The position numbers and the translations under genes were made by a program. From Agrypnia vestita (taxonomy: Eukaryota; Arthropoda; Insecta; Trichoptera; Phryganeidae), in the NCBI GenBank assembly GCA_016648135.1, contig JADDOH010023140.1:1-64000 (forward strand): a stretch of 64,000 bases of DNA. Direction: 5' to 3'. Below, one piece after another: positions 46,420-59,500 of this stretch. Position 1 is the stretch's first letter. Each line of letters opens with the position of its first letter. A model generated the notes under the pieces. That model made no database searches. It was not told the DNA's origin and saw only the letters and a list, made by a program, of their open reading frames with translations.

Positions 46420-47894
46420 TCCGGGAGTGGTGTCCCCCGTGAGAGTCGGTCCGCAATCCCGTTGTATCTCCCTGGAATGACTGCGCTGTCAGAGATATTT
46501 CCTGCTGGTCGATAAACTCTAGGAGGTCTCGAGTTATCTTCAGAAGGCCCAATGATCTTGTCCCCCCCTCCTTGTTGATGTAAGCCACTACTGTCTTGTT
46601 GTCTGTCTGCAGTAGGGTCTTCGTTCCTCTTAGCAGGTAAGCGTGATCCCTGATCACTGCGTAAACAGCGAAGGCTTCTTTCTGGTTGGAATGCCACCGC
46701 ATCTGCTCTGGGGACCACTGGCCTGATATCGTCTTGTCGTCCACCTGGCCGCCCCAACCTGCGTCCGCTGCGTCTGTAGTCAGGAAGTGGGAGAAGGGGG
46801 CTTCGTGTATTGGGCAGGACTCCCCTACGGCCTCCAACCACCACTCTAGGTCTTGCCGAACCGCGGCAGGAAGCTCCACTTGTCTGGATGGCTCGTGCCT
46901 CTGCAGCTGGCGGCTGAATCTCTGCAGTCTTCGGCAATGCAAACGACCCCGAGGGGTGGCGAAGTTTGCGAAGTTGAGTCTCCCCAAGAGGCCTAGAACC
47001 TGCTTGGGGGAGCAACTGCCGGCCTCGATCGGGCGGCGCAGTACTTGGCGAAGGCCAGAGCACTTGCGGTCCGAGAGGGATTTCTGGTTGGCTTCTGAAT
47101 CTCTGCAGTCTTCGGCAATGCAAACGACCCCGAGGGGTGGCGAAGTTTGCGAAGTTGAGTCTCCCCAAGAGGCCTAGAACCTGCTTGGGGGAGCAACTGC
47201 CGGCCTCGATCGGGCGGCGCAGTACTTGGCGAAGGCCAGAGCACCTGCGGTCCGAGAGGGATTTCTGGTTGGCTTCGGTGTCCCAAGTAATGCCCAGAAA
47301 CTCCAGCTTTTGGGTAGGTATAAGGATACACTTGTCGCGGTTGATGCACCAACCCAGATGCTGGAACAGATTGACCGTCTCTACTGCCTGGGTCGCTAGC
47401 AGGTCCCTTGACTGATTGGCCAGAAGGAAGTCGTCCAGGTAGACTACGGTCCTTATTCCTCTCTTCCGCAAGAGTCCCGCTAGCCAGTTTGACAGCGTTG
47501 CGAACATTCTCGGGGCTGATGACAGGCCAAAGGGCAGGCAGGTCATCTGGAGAAGTTCCCCTTGGTAGTACAGTCTCAGGAACTTTCGGTGCGATTCCGC
47601 TATTGGTAGGTGAAAGTATGCCTGGGTTAGGTCGATTTTCACCAACCAATCTTTGGGCTGGAGGAAGTCTGGGACCCGAAAGTGGTTGAACAGCTTGAAG
47701 GGTTTCGCCTCCACAAAGGCATTCAACGCCTTCAGGTTGAATATCGGCCTTAGGGAGTTGTCCGACTTCGGAGTTAGAAACAGATTTGAGATGAAGCTCG
47801 GAGAATGATTTGCTCTTTCCAGCACGCCTGACATCTTCAGGGCCTGAATGTGACTCGACATGTCTCGAGACTCCTTCGTGCTGAAGCTGCTCAA
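46032..47894 (-). pseudogene. DIRS reverse transcriptase / RNase H, disrupted by a duplication
   Basis: The RT frame opens with a template-gripping region (LFLTPKSDNSLRPIFNLKAL), KIDLTQAYFHLP, LPFGLSSAPRMF and the catalytic VVYLDDFLL near 47.44 kb, all intact. At 46914-47275 a 181-bp direct duplication (not a multiple of three) shifts the frame, and RNase H (DAADAGWGG, NQKEAF, LLQTDNKTVVAYI) is read in another frame at 46394-46987. A second shift near 46.48 kb returns to the first frame for ADRLSR and the C-terminal connector. It must therefore be inactive. Confidence 0.88.
46914..47275. repeat. 181-bp tandem duplication inside the DIRS RT
   Basis: 46914-47094 and 47095-47275 are identical except one base seen (CACTTGCGG against CACCTGCGG). 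It is very recent and breaks the reading frame. Confidence 0.93.
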
Positions 47895-48955
47895 CAGCTG
47901 CCTGGTGGGGAAGACTAACGGAGGTTTGGCCGTGGTCTGCCTTCCGGATAGGTCTCCTGTTCGGGTTCCCTGGGCCTCGCTCCCTGTTCCTCGGCTCCGG
48001 CAGAAAGGGCTTACGGGACTGGAGGTATCCCTGGTTCGGAGCTCGACGAGAAGTTGACGGCTGGGGCTGAGATGTTGACGGTTGGGCCAGGTTTCGGGTT
48101 GCGGGCGAGACCATCACCTTCTCCTGGCCCCCGTTCTTTAGGATATACGCCGATAGCTCTTCCCTATTGAACAAGTATCCCGAGCTTGGAGGGATTTTGG
48201 CCGCACCTTCTCGCACGAAAGGGTCTTTGAAGCCCTCCAATATGGCCTTTCTCCGGTTCAGTATACACTCTGCCCGTCTGCCGCACACAATCTGCAGGAT
48301 GTCGTCCGAAATCTTATTGTACGGAGCATCGCTGGTGAACATCGACTGAATCCGCTCGAAGAGAGCCGAAGCGGAAGATCCGTGCCGGGTTCGGATGCCC
48401 AATTCACCAGCGATTGCATCCCGTCTCTCAGGGCTCTGGGCGAGCAAGGCGTTTGAAAGCGCGGCGAGCGATCTTTCCAGCAAGCCAGTATGTTTCGGCG
48501 CGTTATCGACCCTTCTCAAGTCGTCGTTCACCGACAATTCCACAAATGTGGGAGTCGCCGCGTAGGTTCTCTGCGTTTCCGCATAGCGAACGCCTGACCA
48601 CTCGTCGGAATCGAAGTGTTGCAACTTCGAGATCTGTTCGATTCGCTTCGGGTCCGCTCTCGGTACTGGCGGCTCCTTCACGACCGTGCTGAGCTTGCCG
48701 AACTCCAGCGTATTCCTCGCCCTTCTGAGGCTCGGCGGCGGCTGAATAAAGGGCGCATTCGTGTTCCGGCGTTGGCGGCGTTGTTGATGCAGGGGCCGCG
48801 CCGCCCGCTAACAAGGCCTCCGTCAGAGCAGTCACCTGTTTTAGCAGGTGGTCTACACGCGGGTCGTATGCTACGCGGCGTCTCTTTCGACTCGGTTCTT
48901 CGAAAGAAGATCCGTCATTCGAGGATACCGGCGAACGAGCTTGCTCGTCCGCCAT
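46993..48955 (-). pseudogene. DIRS gag-like ORF, one frameshift
   Basis: ATG at 48955. The first part has a basic nuclear-localisation-like RKRRRVAYDPR and a Leu-rich helix. A single extra base near 48.70 kb moves the rest into the frame of 46993-48681, which holds KEPPVPRADPKRIEQI and a helical domain typical of DIRS ORF1, then a Ser/Pro/Arg-rich tail. Past about 47.9 kb this frame only overlaps RT and is probably not coding. No zinc knuckle was seen. Confidence 0.75.
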
Positions 48956-49160
48956 CTTGTTAACAATCGTTTGACGAAATTCACGGGATTTACACTAAAA
49001 TATCAACGTCCTGTCGCACTATGTTAAAAATTTGTATAGTCTAATGTTTGTTAACCTAGGGATCAAAAATTAAGGGGGTAGGTTGCAATAGAAACACAAA
49101 AAATCACAACAAAAGTTGGCGTGTCTAAACGCGTGCCGAATGGCGCGAAACAATGACGTT

Positions 49161-49325
49161 ATATGAAAGAAAAACCGTTGCGCGGACGAAACCGGAAACA
49201 GGGATACCAGCGGGAATAAATTGTCGCAAACAGGGAATCAGAGGGGGTAGGAACGCGTGTCTAGTGGCGAAACAGCAGGCTGTTCTCTCATAATGGATTC
49301 CAGGCGTCGAGACGGAACACAAAAT
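49161..49325. repeat. DIRS right terminal repeat
   Basis: Inverse of 44693-44842, with its own 15-bp outer end ending ...CACAAAAT. A diverged solo copy of this end is at 55085-55256. Confidence 0.9.
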
Positions 49326-50133
49326 ATCTTATTAAACGATTTTGTTTTCCAACAGGAGTTTAAGAAATGCACAAATATACTTGCCAACAGAGATTACATA
49401 ATTTTGTGCAAAATTAAAAATTAATTTTGAAATATGAATTGAATTAAGAATCGTAGATTCTTGTTTATATTGTTTTTCTGCTCAATAAAATTCAAAGGAA
49501 TCAATATTTTGACTGCAGAATTTTTAAAATATACATCTCAAAAATTCTAATTCTCAAGGTGTATATTTTACAGTAATAATTTTACAGACAGAAGTAAAAC
49601 TGAGAATTCAAATACACGCAAATTGAATTTTAGAGTTTTTGGCAAAAATTATCTTACAGGAAAAAACAGTCTCATCTTGCATCTGTCAAATAGCAATTAC
49701 CTTCAATTAACATCTATTATTAATGAACATGCCATAAACTTGTGGATAAAATTAGATAAAAATCAATTATTAAAGAAACATGAATACAAATAAACAATGT
49801 TATAATTAATCCCAATACTGCTAATAAAATAAAACAATGTCCTAATAATAAAACACAACATAATGTGCAGGACGTAAAACTTCATATCTACAATATCAAA
49901 ATTAATAAATCAATATGTGTATTATACAATTAACTTTATATACACAGTTTTTAATAATCTTTACTCTGATATGGTACACCATAACAACTAAGAGATTATG
50001 GCAAAAAGAACATTGTTCCAGACTCGTCAAATCTTCTAACCTGTCATTATGAAATTTTTTATTATATTTAATAAACAAAAATGGGAGAGATAAAAGTCAT
50101 GTTACGTAATATTTTTGAAATAAAAATACTGCA
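49326..50133. other. AT-rich DNA; probably 3' UTR/downstream of the LDLa gene at its right edge
   Basis: No ORF or repeat of note. Several AATAAA-type motifs on the minus strand make it a likely 3' UTR, but the polyA site cannot be chosen. Confidence 0.4.
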
Positions 50134-50512
50134 CTAAAACATGCCTGGGTAACTATCGTGAGATTCGCAAGAAACTAGGCTGGACATGGAGGTTCCACTG
50201 GGAGATCTAGAATCTGTTTCCCGATTAGAAATATCCGCACCTGAAGTACTGACGTTATTGTCCGAGAGCTCGAGCATCGGGGTGTCCTGGTCGGTAGAAA
50301 TCTCCGCCTCAGGGTAGTACTGGTCACCTTGTATGACTTGAGAGGAGGTGCTGGAAGGTATGATGGGATCCTCCAAGGGCTTGATGATTTGCGGTGGCTT
50401 AGGAAGGGGGCGAGTAGGGCGAGGGCGGCCACACAGTGTCCTAACACGGTTCGGACGACGTGGCACTGCCACAGGAATGTTTGACTCTCCACGAGATACC
50501 ACATTCATAAAC
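50134..50512 (-). CDS. Last exon: cytoplasmic tail of the CUB/LDLa receptor
   Basis: Acceptor ...TTACAG before 50512, phase 2, stop TAG at 50134-50136. Basic Arg/Pro-rich start ([12 protein letters not shown], an SH3-ligand-like stretch), then Ser/Thr- and acid-rich sequence ending SYPGMF. The two leftover bases of the previous exon plus its first base make the junction Arg codon. Confidence 0.85.
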
Positions 50513-53500
50513 CTGTAATGATTCTTATTTTATACTTTACAAAATCATTTCCCATAACCAATTTATATTAGGTGATATTTAAAAAATATTGAATTAGCAT
50601 GTACACATGCGTCAAGATTATCTCAGAAACTTGTTTCAAATGTTGCTTAAGGACAGTAAAGTGTTGAGTGCGGAACGAGCTATTGCCTTCCTTTTTTACT
50701 GATAAATCTCTGAGATGATGAATCAAAGTTTTACCCATACACAGACAAAGAATAATAAAAATCAATAATTTCACAAGAATGTTAATTGCATTATGGACAC
50801 TAAAATGGTATAAATGCTACACATTGCTTAGCGAGAGAAAAAGAAAGCGAATGACTCAAGAAGACTACATTGCAAATAAAATCAAGAATTCCAGAGGAGC
50901 CAGGACCATTTTTTAAAACGAACTTTATATTTCTGTGTGCATGAAATCAGTGGCGTGCAGTGGGTATAAACTTAGGTTATTCTGTGACCGACTATATACC
51001 TATATTAAAATATATATATGTTACAGCGAATTTGCATTTTTAGTGAGACTATACTTTCACTAGTAAAAATGTACTTTTCCCGGTCGGGCAGAGTGGGGGC
51101 AGTGAAAACATCTAAATCAAGGAATTCTCAGATTCACTACACATAATCCGTGAAAATACATTGCTCAAAGCATAGACAATATATCGGTGAAACCATCAAT
51201 TTGTACACGTAATTCTTAAAGCGTAGAAAGTATAAAGGCGGCACTACACTAGGCGATTTTTATTCATTTTGCGGTCCTATTTTAACTCCTAAATTAAAAT
51301 AGGACAGCGGCACCGCAAAACGAATACGAATCGCGAAGTAAGGTGTCGGCTGAAAGATCGCGCACTCGGGTTTTTATGATATCTGACGACTGCCGGAACA
51401 AAACGAGGTTATGTCACCATGTAAATATTGGGGGGTTAAGGGAAAATTTTTATTAATGAATATGTATTTTGTCAATTAAGTTTATTAAATATGTTTTTTT
51501 TTATAACAATACAACAAAAGTTTATTTCTTACAAATATAGAAACATAAATAAACATACACCCGGGATTATTAATTTTAAATGAACCTTTAAAAGTGCGTC
51601 AAGTAACAAACACTCGATGCGAAAAATACAAAAATCAAAGAGATTCTAAGTCATCATTTACGTTTGAATTCATTCAGATTCTTCCGCATTTCCAATTTTC
51701 TATCTTTTTATCAAAAATGTGTCTAATGTCGTTTGCGTTTCTTGTTTGCGCACGTGTAAGCACGGGTGGTAGACGTACAACATAAAGTGCGCGGTTTTTA
51801 AGTTCGCAAACTTACTCGGCTCGACGTCGGTGACAGACGTGAAGCTTGCTCGCACCGTATCATTTTTATGAGTTTAATCGACTGTCTTTTGAATTATAAG
51901 ATGATCAGAATTTCGTAAGTGTTCGCGATTAAAATTTTAAAAATATATTACGTTTTAGTTACCTACCTAAACTAATCATTGAATATCAAAGACCAGTCCA
52001 GAAGTGTGACAGTTCGAGAAACAGAACTATCGCCACAGAATAGAGAATATGCTATCGCTCAAAGGATAAAAATTAGAAATACTGTCGCTTTGTGATGACT
52101 TTGGACTAGACTAGTGTAGAATGAGACACAAAACGCAAAATAAATTTTGAAAAACAAGGTCCATGTGCCATTAGAATCTTGTTATAAAATCATATAATGA
52201 AGAATTGGTGCAGACGAAACTTTCAACACTTCAAAATGACTATTTTAATAATATCCGTTACCTACATAATGTTGATTTGCACAGAAGAAATTAATAATGC
52301 AGTAAGAACCTTGTTCACGCAATGACTTATTAAATTGTTATTCAAGGCCCGGTTGTTTCAATTTGGATAAATAAAAGTTCGTTTAAAAGCATAGATTTTT
52401 ACGGAAACGGATTTCAGACTTGTCAAATTTAATTTTTGACAGTTCGGAAACCAATAAATTCACTAGTAAGTGCAAGTTAAAATATTGTATTCATTTCTAT
52501 TGGTGAAAAACTCTTTGAATATGATAACAATGACCTTGAATATACTTTCTCTAAAATGCCAGTGAATGATGGACTCACTAGAAAATCAGATTCACTGTAA
52601 CATATATACGCATATACCTATAAGGGTACATTTAAAAAAAGTGTAACTATATATAATGAACTATTTTGAGTAGTTTCAATCCACAAAAATAACTGCACTA
52701 TAAAAGAAGTATTGTAAACAATATTTCCTAAATAAATAAATATTTTATATAGGTATAGCTAATACGGCGAAAAATTTCAATATATTTCGAAGACGATTTA
52801 TATATAATTAAATCGGGAACAATACTAATTTCAGATATACGTTTCTTTTCACAAAAATAAATCAAACATTTTATGATATTATTATGATATGACAGATGAT
52901 ATTTGTCGTATTCGTATATACATTTACCATAGAAAAGACATAAAATTTACACTGAAAGTTTTGGGTGGAATTTGTAAAAAATAACACTTCTGCATGACGT
53001 GCGGCTGGCATAGGACCTTTCGAAGAATTTTATTATTATTACACATTATTACGCTATTACACAAAACTCGCAGCATTAAAAATACACGGTTCTTTTCTCG
53101 ACTTGACTATATCTGTGGAACAAATTGGTTGGCGAAATAAATGAAGAATTGACATGAAGTTAAGCACAGAAAAGTCGGAAATAAAACTTCTAGCCGTAGG
53201 ACGAATTATAGCTAGAATTTTAAATCGAAAAAAAACAGATACGTCACGTTAAATGAACGTCAGAAATAAAACTTCTAGCCGTAGGACGAATTACGGCTAG
53301 AATTTTAAATCAACTTTTTCTTAAGATAAGGATTATTTAATTAATATTTGTTTCTCAGAATCTTTACTAATGCACAGCTTTTTTGTTTGTATGCGCTGCA
53401 CGCCACTGCACGAAATATACATACATATATGAATTATGTAAAAACTTTGTGTTATTTAACATGTGTTATTACGCAAATAAATAAAAAATAACTTTAAATT

Positions 53501-56500
53501 AAACTAAAATTTGTGTTTGGTTAAGTGTTCCCCTTTCCCTATTTATTATGTGTTAAAATGACCTTGTTTAACAGGAACATATTCTGGGCGCTAAACGAGG
53601 TCTTACTGTACTTCTGAAAAATACTTTCTCTCGGAAACCATCTTTGATATTAAAAACACTTTCTCTTGGAAACCATCTTTGATACTTATTTATAAATGCA
53701 ACGAAATAGCCATCAAACTTCCTTTCTAGCAATCTCAGGATTTCCATTGTATATCTCCTGAATTACACTGGATATCTACTAAAATAAGTCGAATCCGTGC
53801 AACATCCTTTCGTAATATCTACTGAATTACACTGGATATCTATTAAAATAAGTCGAATCCGTGCATTCTTAAGATTTTGTAACCTCCAAATTTGTAACCT
53901 TCAAAATCATAGAGAAAACATTGACTTAATCACCATATTCAAAATATTAAACAGTCACACTGATGTGCCCTCGTTACTGGACCAAATAAAATTCAGAATC
54001 CCGTAGACTCCGAAATAATGAAGTGGTGTTTCTTAGCCATCATAGAACTAATTATGGATTCCACGCTCCTATGTCACGGTTACGTCGTCTTGATTAATAT
54101 CTAATCTATATAATCTCTGATTAGATAGTCCAGATCTTGTCTCCATCTTATTAGTACTTTTCATTTGTCCATGCTTTTGTTTTAAATTATTGTAACCTTT
54201 ATTCTGATGTATTTTATGTTGTTCATATTATGTACATATTATATTTTATTGGACTATGTCTGTTAATTTCAATAAATAAATAAAAAGAAGTTTGTAATGC
54301 ATATTTATATATTATTATAGTTTTGCGTAACTTGTCCCCATGCCAGTTGTGCTACTTAAAAAATTGCATAAAATGTTAATCATTGTGCCTATCTCACCTT
54401 GTAGGGTGACAATATGTCGGTGTGGAGGCCCCTTGCAACACCGCCTCATGGTAGGAGGGCGGGGGCTCCCTGTAGAGATGGTACAGTGTGGCTTCATCCA
54501 GAGGCCCTTGATCTATCTGCCTTTGGTGGTTGTTGTTAATACTGATGATGGGCATAGGGTTCCTCGAAGAATAGTAACGCCAGCCGCAGGCAACGCCGAG
54601 CACGGCAATCAAACCGCACGCCAACGATCCCATTACCACTACTGTCACCACAGAATTCTGTAAACGATGATCACAATGCTGAATCAAGTTATCAAATCAT
54701 CATTAATCAAGATATGTATATTATAGATGCCTTAGAGAGACAAAGCTATTTAGGTAGGGAAAATAGATATGGAAGTGTTTGGGCGTTTACAGAGCTTACG
54801 ACCTATCATATGGCTGGCTTAAGTGATTACTTTACACAATGTAACATTCACGGTTCCACCCATGATTGAGTGTCTGCCTTCCTTCGGGCTTCCTGCAATG
54901 CTAGGCGGTTCGCTGGGGACTGATCGCCCGCCGCCATTTCGTCATACATTTCGTTATGAAATATTCAAAAATTCAAACAAAAAACGTTTCTGTCGCACTA
55001 CACTAAGATATTGTCTTGTTTAACATAAGAAGATGCGAAAAGAGATAAAATACAACAAAAACGTAAGAAAAAAGTCAGCGTGACTGAGAACATATGAATA
55101 AGACTCGTTATGGCCCCACCAAAAATAAGCCATGGCGAAACCAACAGAAAAAAAATATGTCAAGAATAGGTCCATGAGTAGGAACATGTGTCTAGGAGCA
55201 GAAATACCGGGCTGTCTCTCATAATGGATTCCAGGCATCAATACAGAATACAAAATATATATTTAAGGCGGTACATTCACTGCAAATGCATATTTCAACG
55301 TTTTTTATGAAAATGTTTATTATTCATTTATATCAGATTGTATATGATAGATTGCAATTTTTTTAGGGCGATAACTTATATAGAACATTAGTTCTTATAT
55401 AAAAGTAATAAACTGAACATTATTTATAATAATTAAGAAAAATATAGGCATTAATCCACAGGCCGCGACAAAAAAAACGTTTTTAATGTTCCCGGGCGAA
55501 GAGTATTTCGTTTAAATTTTGTATGTAACCATAATATGTTTTTTATATGTATAAAGTTTACTTAATTATCTAAAATCCGTACGTAGGAAATTAAGAAATA
55601 TTCAATATTAAAAAAGATATAATTTTTCAAACATTTTCGATTTTTGGTCATTTTCAAATGTTGTTTATTCATATAAAAAGATGATTTTAAATTATATATT
55701 CTACTTAATCCCGCACTTTGAAACCTCACCCACTATTTAAAAGTTAGTTTTTTTTATTAGAAACAAGTTAATTACCATTTAAAAAATAAATAAAACACAG
55801 TATAATTATGTTCCAAATTACAGAGTGAAATTTCATCATTCGAGCTAGGGATGGGTAAATGAAAAAAAAATATCGATATATATCGAATCAATATTTTTAA
55901 AAAGTATCGAAAATAATCGATATACATTGCGAAAAATATATCGATATTTATCGATATTATTTTTTCAAAAACGTAAGGGGAATAAGCTTTTGGCGACCAA
56001 AAAAAAAAAAGGTCACCGGAAAAAAAATATCGATTATCCGAAAAAAAAATATCGGTTATCCCAGAAAAAAATATCGATATATCAAAAAAAAAATCGATAT
56101 TCGATATGTCGCGAAAAAATATATCGACGATAAATATCGATATTTTGATATATCGATATTTTTTACCCATCCCTAATTCGAGCCCGCACCGCGGCAAGAG
56201 GCGGTCGTTTCTCCGCCGAATTTTTTTTCTGTCGATATAAAATCACTATAAAACGTATATTATATGCAAGTATTACTTTATTGTTAATTAATAGCATATT
56301 ATATTGCCAAAAGCATTTGAGTTTCACTCATACTATAAGGTTTTTGGTTGAATATATACAATTTTGTTGATATGATCAAAATTTTAAATTTTGACAGTGC
56401 TAAACTTCACGTACATATCTGACGTTTGACAACGTCGCAGTTTGTGCCTGCGCAGTGCGCACGCGTATAAGTGTGTAAGACATCGCAACGTTGTAATTTT

Positions 56501-59500
56501 CAAATAGGTGTATACCAAGTTTATTTAATAAAATTGATGTGTGCAGTTCGATGTTTCGATGCAAGAAATGACTATGAAAAAGAAATTTTTCTAAATTCAG
56601 TTTAATGTGTAATATAAATACGTGGACCGTATTTCGTTTTAATAAATTCGTAAAATTATTTGAATTTAGTCAAAGTCACAAGCCAGAAATGATCAACATA
56701 TGCGCGTGGGCGTAATTATTTTGTGATTATCATATTACGATACGCATTAATTTAAAAAGGAGTGCAGAATTATTAATGTTTCTTTAATTCTTTACGGAAA
56801 ATAATAATTCGACTCAAATAATAAACGAGCATTTGTCAATAGTTAAAATAAGTAAGCATTTTAACACAAATAGTAGCCCACGGCTTCTTTATTCTGTGGA
56901 CCCCGGGGACGCCTGGGTATTCCGCTGGTGCTCGAAATGGATGAATATATGACCATCTCTTTCTAACAAAACCTTACTGTTTTAGCAACGTATGTACCAT
57001 AAATATGTAACGAACGTGTAATTTTTATTCGATTTGCGCTCAGATGACATCTCAGGCACGGCTTGAAAGCGGATGATCTATTGACGTAATTTGACAGAAC
57101 CGCATTTTTGCGAATCGGCTGTCGAGCCTTAATGCATATTTTGGTTACATTATGTCTCGAAACGGGTAGACTAAAAATTTACATACTAACATAACTAACA
57201 TTTTGTTGATTTGGCGAACTACCTAATTCTAGTATCTAATATAATTATTATCTATTAGTATTACCTTAAAACAGTATGAAAATGCCTAAAATATCTCGAA
57301 ATTCTAATCAGAAAATTTTAACTCCTTAAAAATCCGATCAATAAAATTAAAATTCAACACACTAGATACTTCAATAAATTACTTAATTTTTAATTATCAA
57401 TTTGAATGGAATCATGCATTATGAGAAAAGCTTAAAAAAGTGTTATTTCTGACAATTGCCTTGAATTAAAAAAAAAACTAACACTTTTTTATCGGTATTT
57501 CTCTTTATAAAAACCTTTATCTCTAGTACCATTTACATAAAAAGTAAAGCATCTAAATATTAACATAATTGGTAATGGTTATAGATTAACTGCTAAGATT
57601 AACAATGAATTAAGCATAGACATTAAATTAAATTTTTTAACTGGATAAATCAAGGAACATCCATAAAATAAACAATAAGACGACGCCGGCCTGAACTTTG
57701 TGTAATAAAGGGAACAATATCGAAATTAGAGGTTATATTTTTAACATCTTCAAAAATAGCAAAATAATTTTGTGATGACATTATTAATATAATATAATTA
57801 ATAAAATAAAAAAATAATTTTCACCACTTTTTTATATTGAAAATATCAACATATTTTATATTTTTATTTTATAATCATTACAAGAATATCATTACCTCAA
57901 TTGTCATTCAGATTAGATTGAAAACAAACAAGTTGAACTAATATTTTCTAGTTAAAAAGTGCAAAATAATTCACACACATATTTTCATTTTACATCTGTG
58001 ACTGCATGCAGAACTAAATAAAATAGCTAAAAATATGCAAAAGTAAATTTAATCAAATATGAAAACCACAAGGAAAACCACAAGCTCTTGATATTACTCC
58101 AGACAAGGCTTGATTAAATTCGCACATGTCAATTCTGTAATTCTTTAAATAATTAATTATATAAGTTGTTCTGAAAATAATAGACAATATTATACATAAT
58201 ATTAATTTTGTAAACTAAGAAATATTAGTTACTCACAAAAGCTTTTATTTAGCAATTAGGAGTCTGAAATATTTATTTATTGAGACAGGCATGGAGTCAT
58301 GGCTATTTGCATTTCTTTAAACCTTCAGAATGGATATTGAAAAAAAATTGTAAAATTTTTTGCATGCATTTAAGGCAGCACATTCACTACAAATGCATAT
58401 TTCTGCATTTTTTTTACGAAAATTAGGGTATTTATTATTAATTTATATTTATATGTATATGCTAGACCGCAATTTTCTTAGGGTGATAACTTAGATAAAA
58501 CCTTTGTTCTTATATAAAAGTAATAAACTAAACATTATTTACAATATAATATTTAAGAAAATACAAGCATAAATCGACAGGCGGCGGCCAAAAAATTCAT
58601 TTTTAATATAGTACCCAAAGCCCCATAGATGTAAAATTGTGCAAATATAACAGGACAAGTGGAAGATAATCACTCAGCAGCCATGTCTGCCTACTTGACT
58701 CCAGATTTCAAAATATACATTTACAATTCGCCAGAGCTCGTGTTAGGATAATCTCCATCATAAGACGTAGTAGCAAACTCTAAAAAAAGTCTCCATCAGC
58801 ACTACCAATAGCGGGACAAGCAGTGATTCGCCTGTTGAAGCAGCTTAAGATTTTTGGAGTTATCGCAAAACTTTGGCCCTTACAAAAAAAAGATCTACAG
58901 GCAGGTTCAGTTCCATAGGCACAGCCTTCAATAAATCTGAAAAATGTGCCTGTGATAACACTATATTTAGCAACACTCTATGTACTTATCCAACCCAACA
59001 GTAGAAAGATACGAATAATGTATTAGTTAAGCTGGCAAGAGTACCTGGCAATTCCAGTCCACAATTTGTGTGTGCTGCACAGAACGGACTGTTTGCAACT
59101 TGCACAAAATAATACAGGCTTATAAAAAAAATTCATAGAAAATTCTAAAAAGTAATTAATTAATACTTGGGGTATCAATATTTCTGTTTCGATAGTTTTA
59201 TGAATACGATACTATTCCACCGATACTAATCATGAGTAAAGTATCAATATTTTTCATTCAATACCGTGTCCCTAAACACGTACAAAGAATTAACGCAAAT
59301 TAAAAACCATCCACGCACATCTTAAGCATATAGCCAACTGAAGAAAGCATGCACCAATTTAAGGAATCGCGACATAATGAGTATTGATAAAGTGAGTTGC
59401 AAAAGGTACCGCGAAACACATAAAAGACACCCCCACACAAGTGCGCACTATCAAAAAATCGCGCAAAAAAGAAAATTCAAAATAAGGAACCCAAAATGGC

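Larger units (their letters stand above)
44651..49325 (-). mobile_element. DIRS-type tyrosine-recombinase retrotransposon
   Basis: 4675 bp. A 150-bp inverted terminal repeat (44693-44842 and 49161-49310) has non-identical outermost tails of 42 bp (left) and 15 bp (right). An internal complementary region at 44872-44972 is complementary to both outer ends joined together, the hallmark of DIRS elements that replicate through a circular intermediate. Minus-strand order: gag-like, RT/RNase H, tyrosine recombinase. No target duplication, as expected. All frames are broken. Confidence 0.93.

Noticed and set aside
46993..47900. Long extension of the DIRS gag frame overlapping RT
   Set aside because: The RT frame carries recognisable motifs here; the overlapping frame gives low-complexity sequence and is partly created by the 181-bp duplication.
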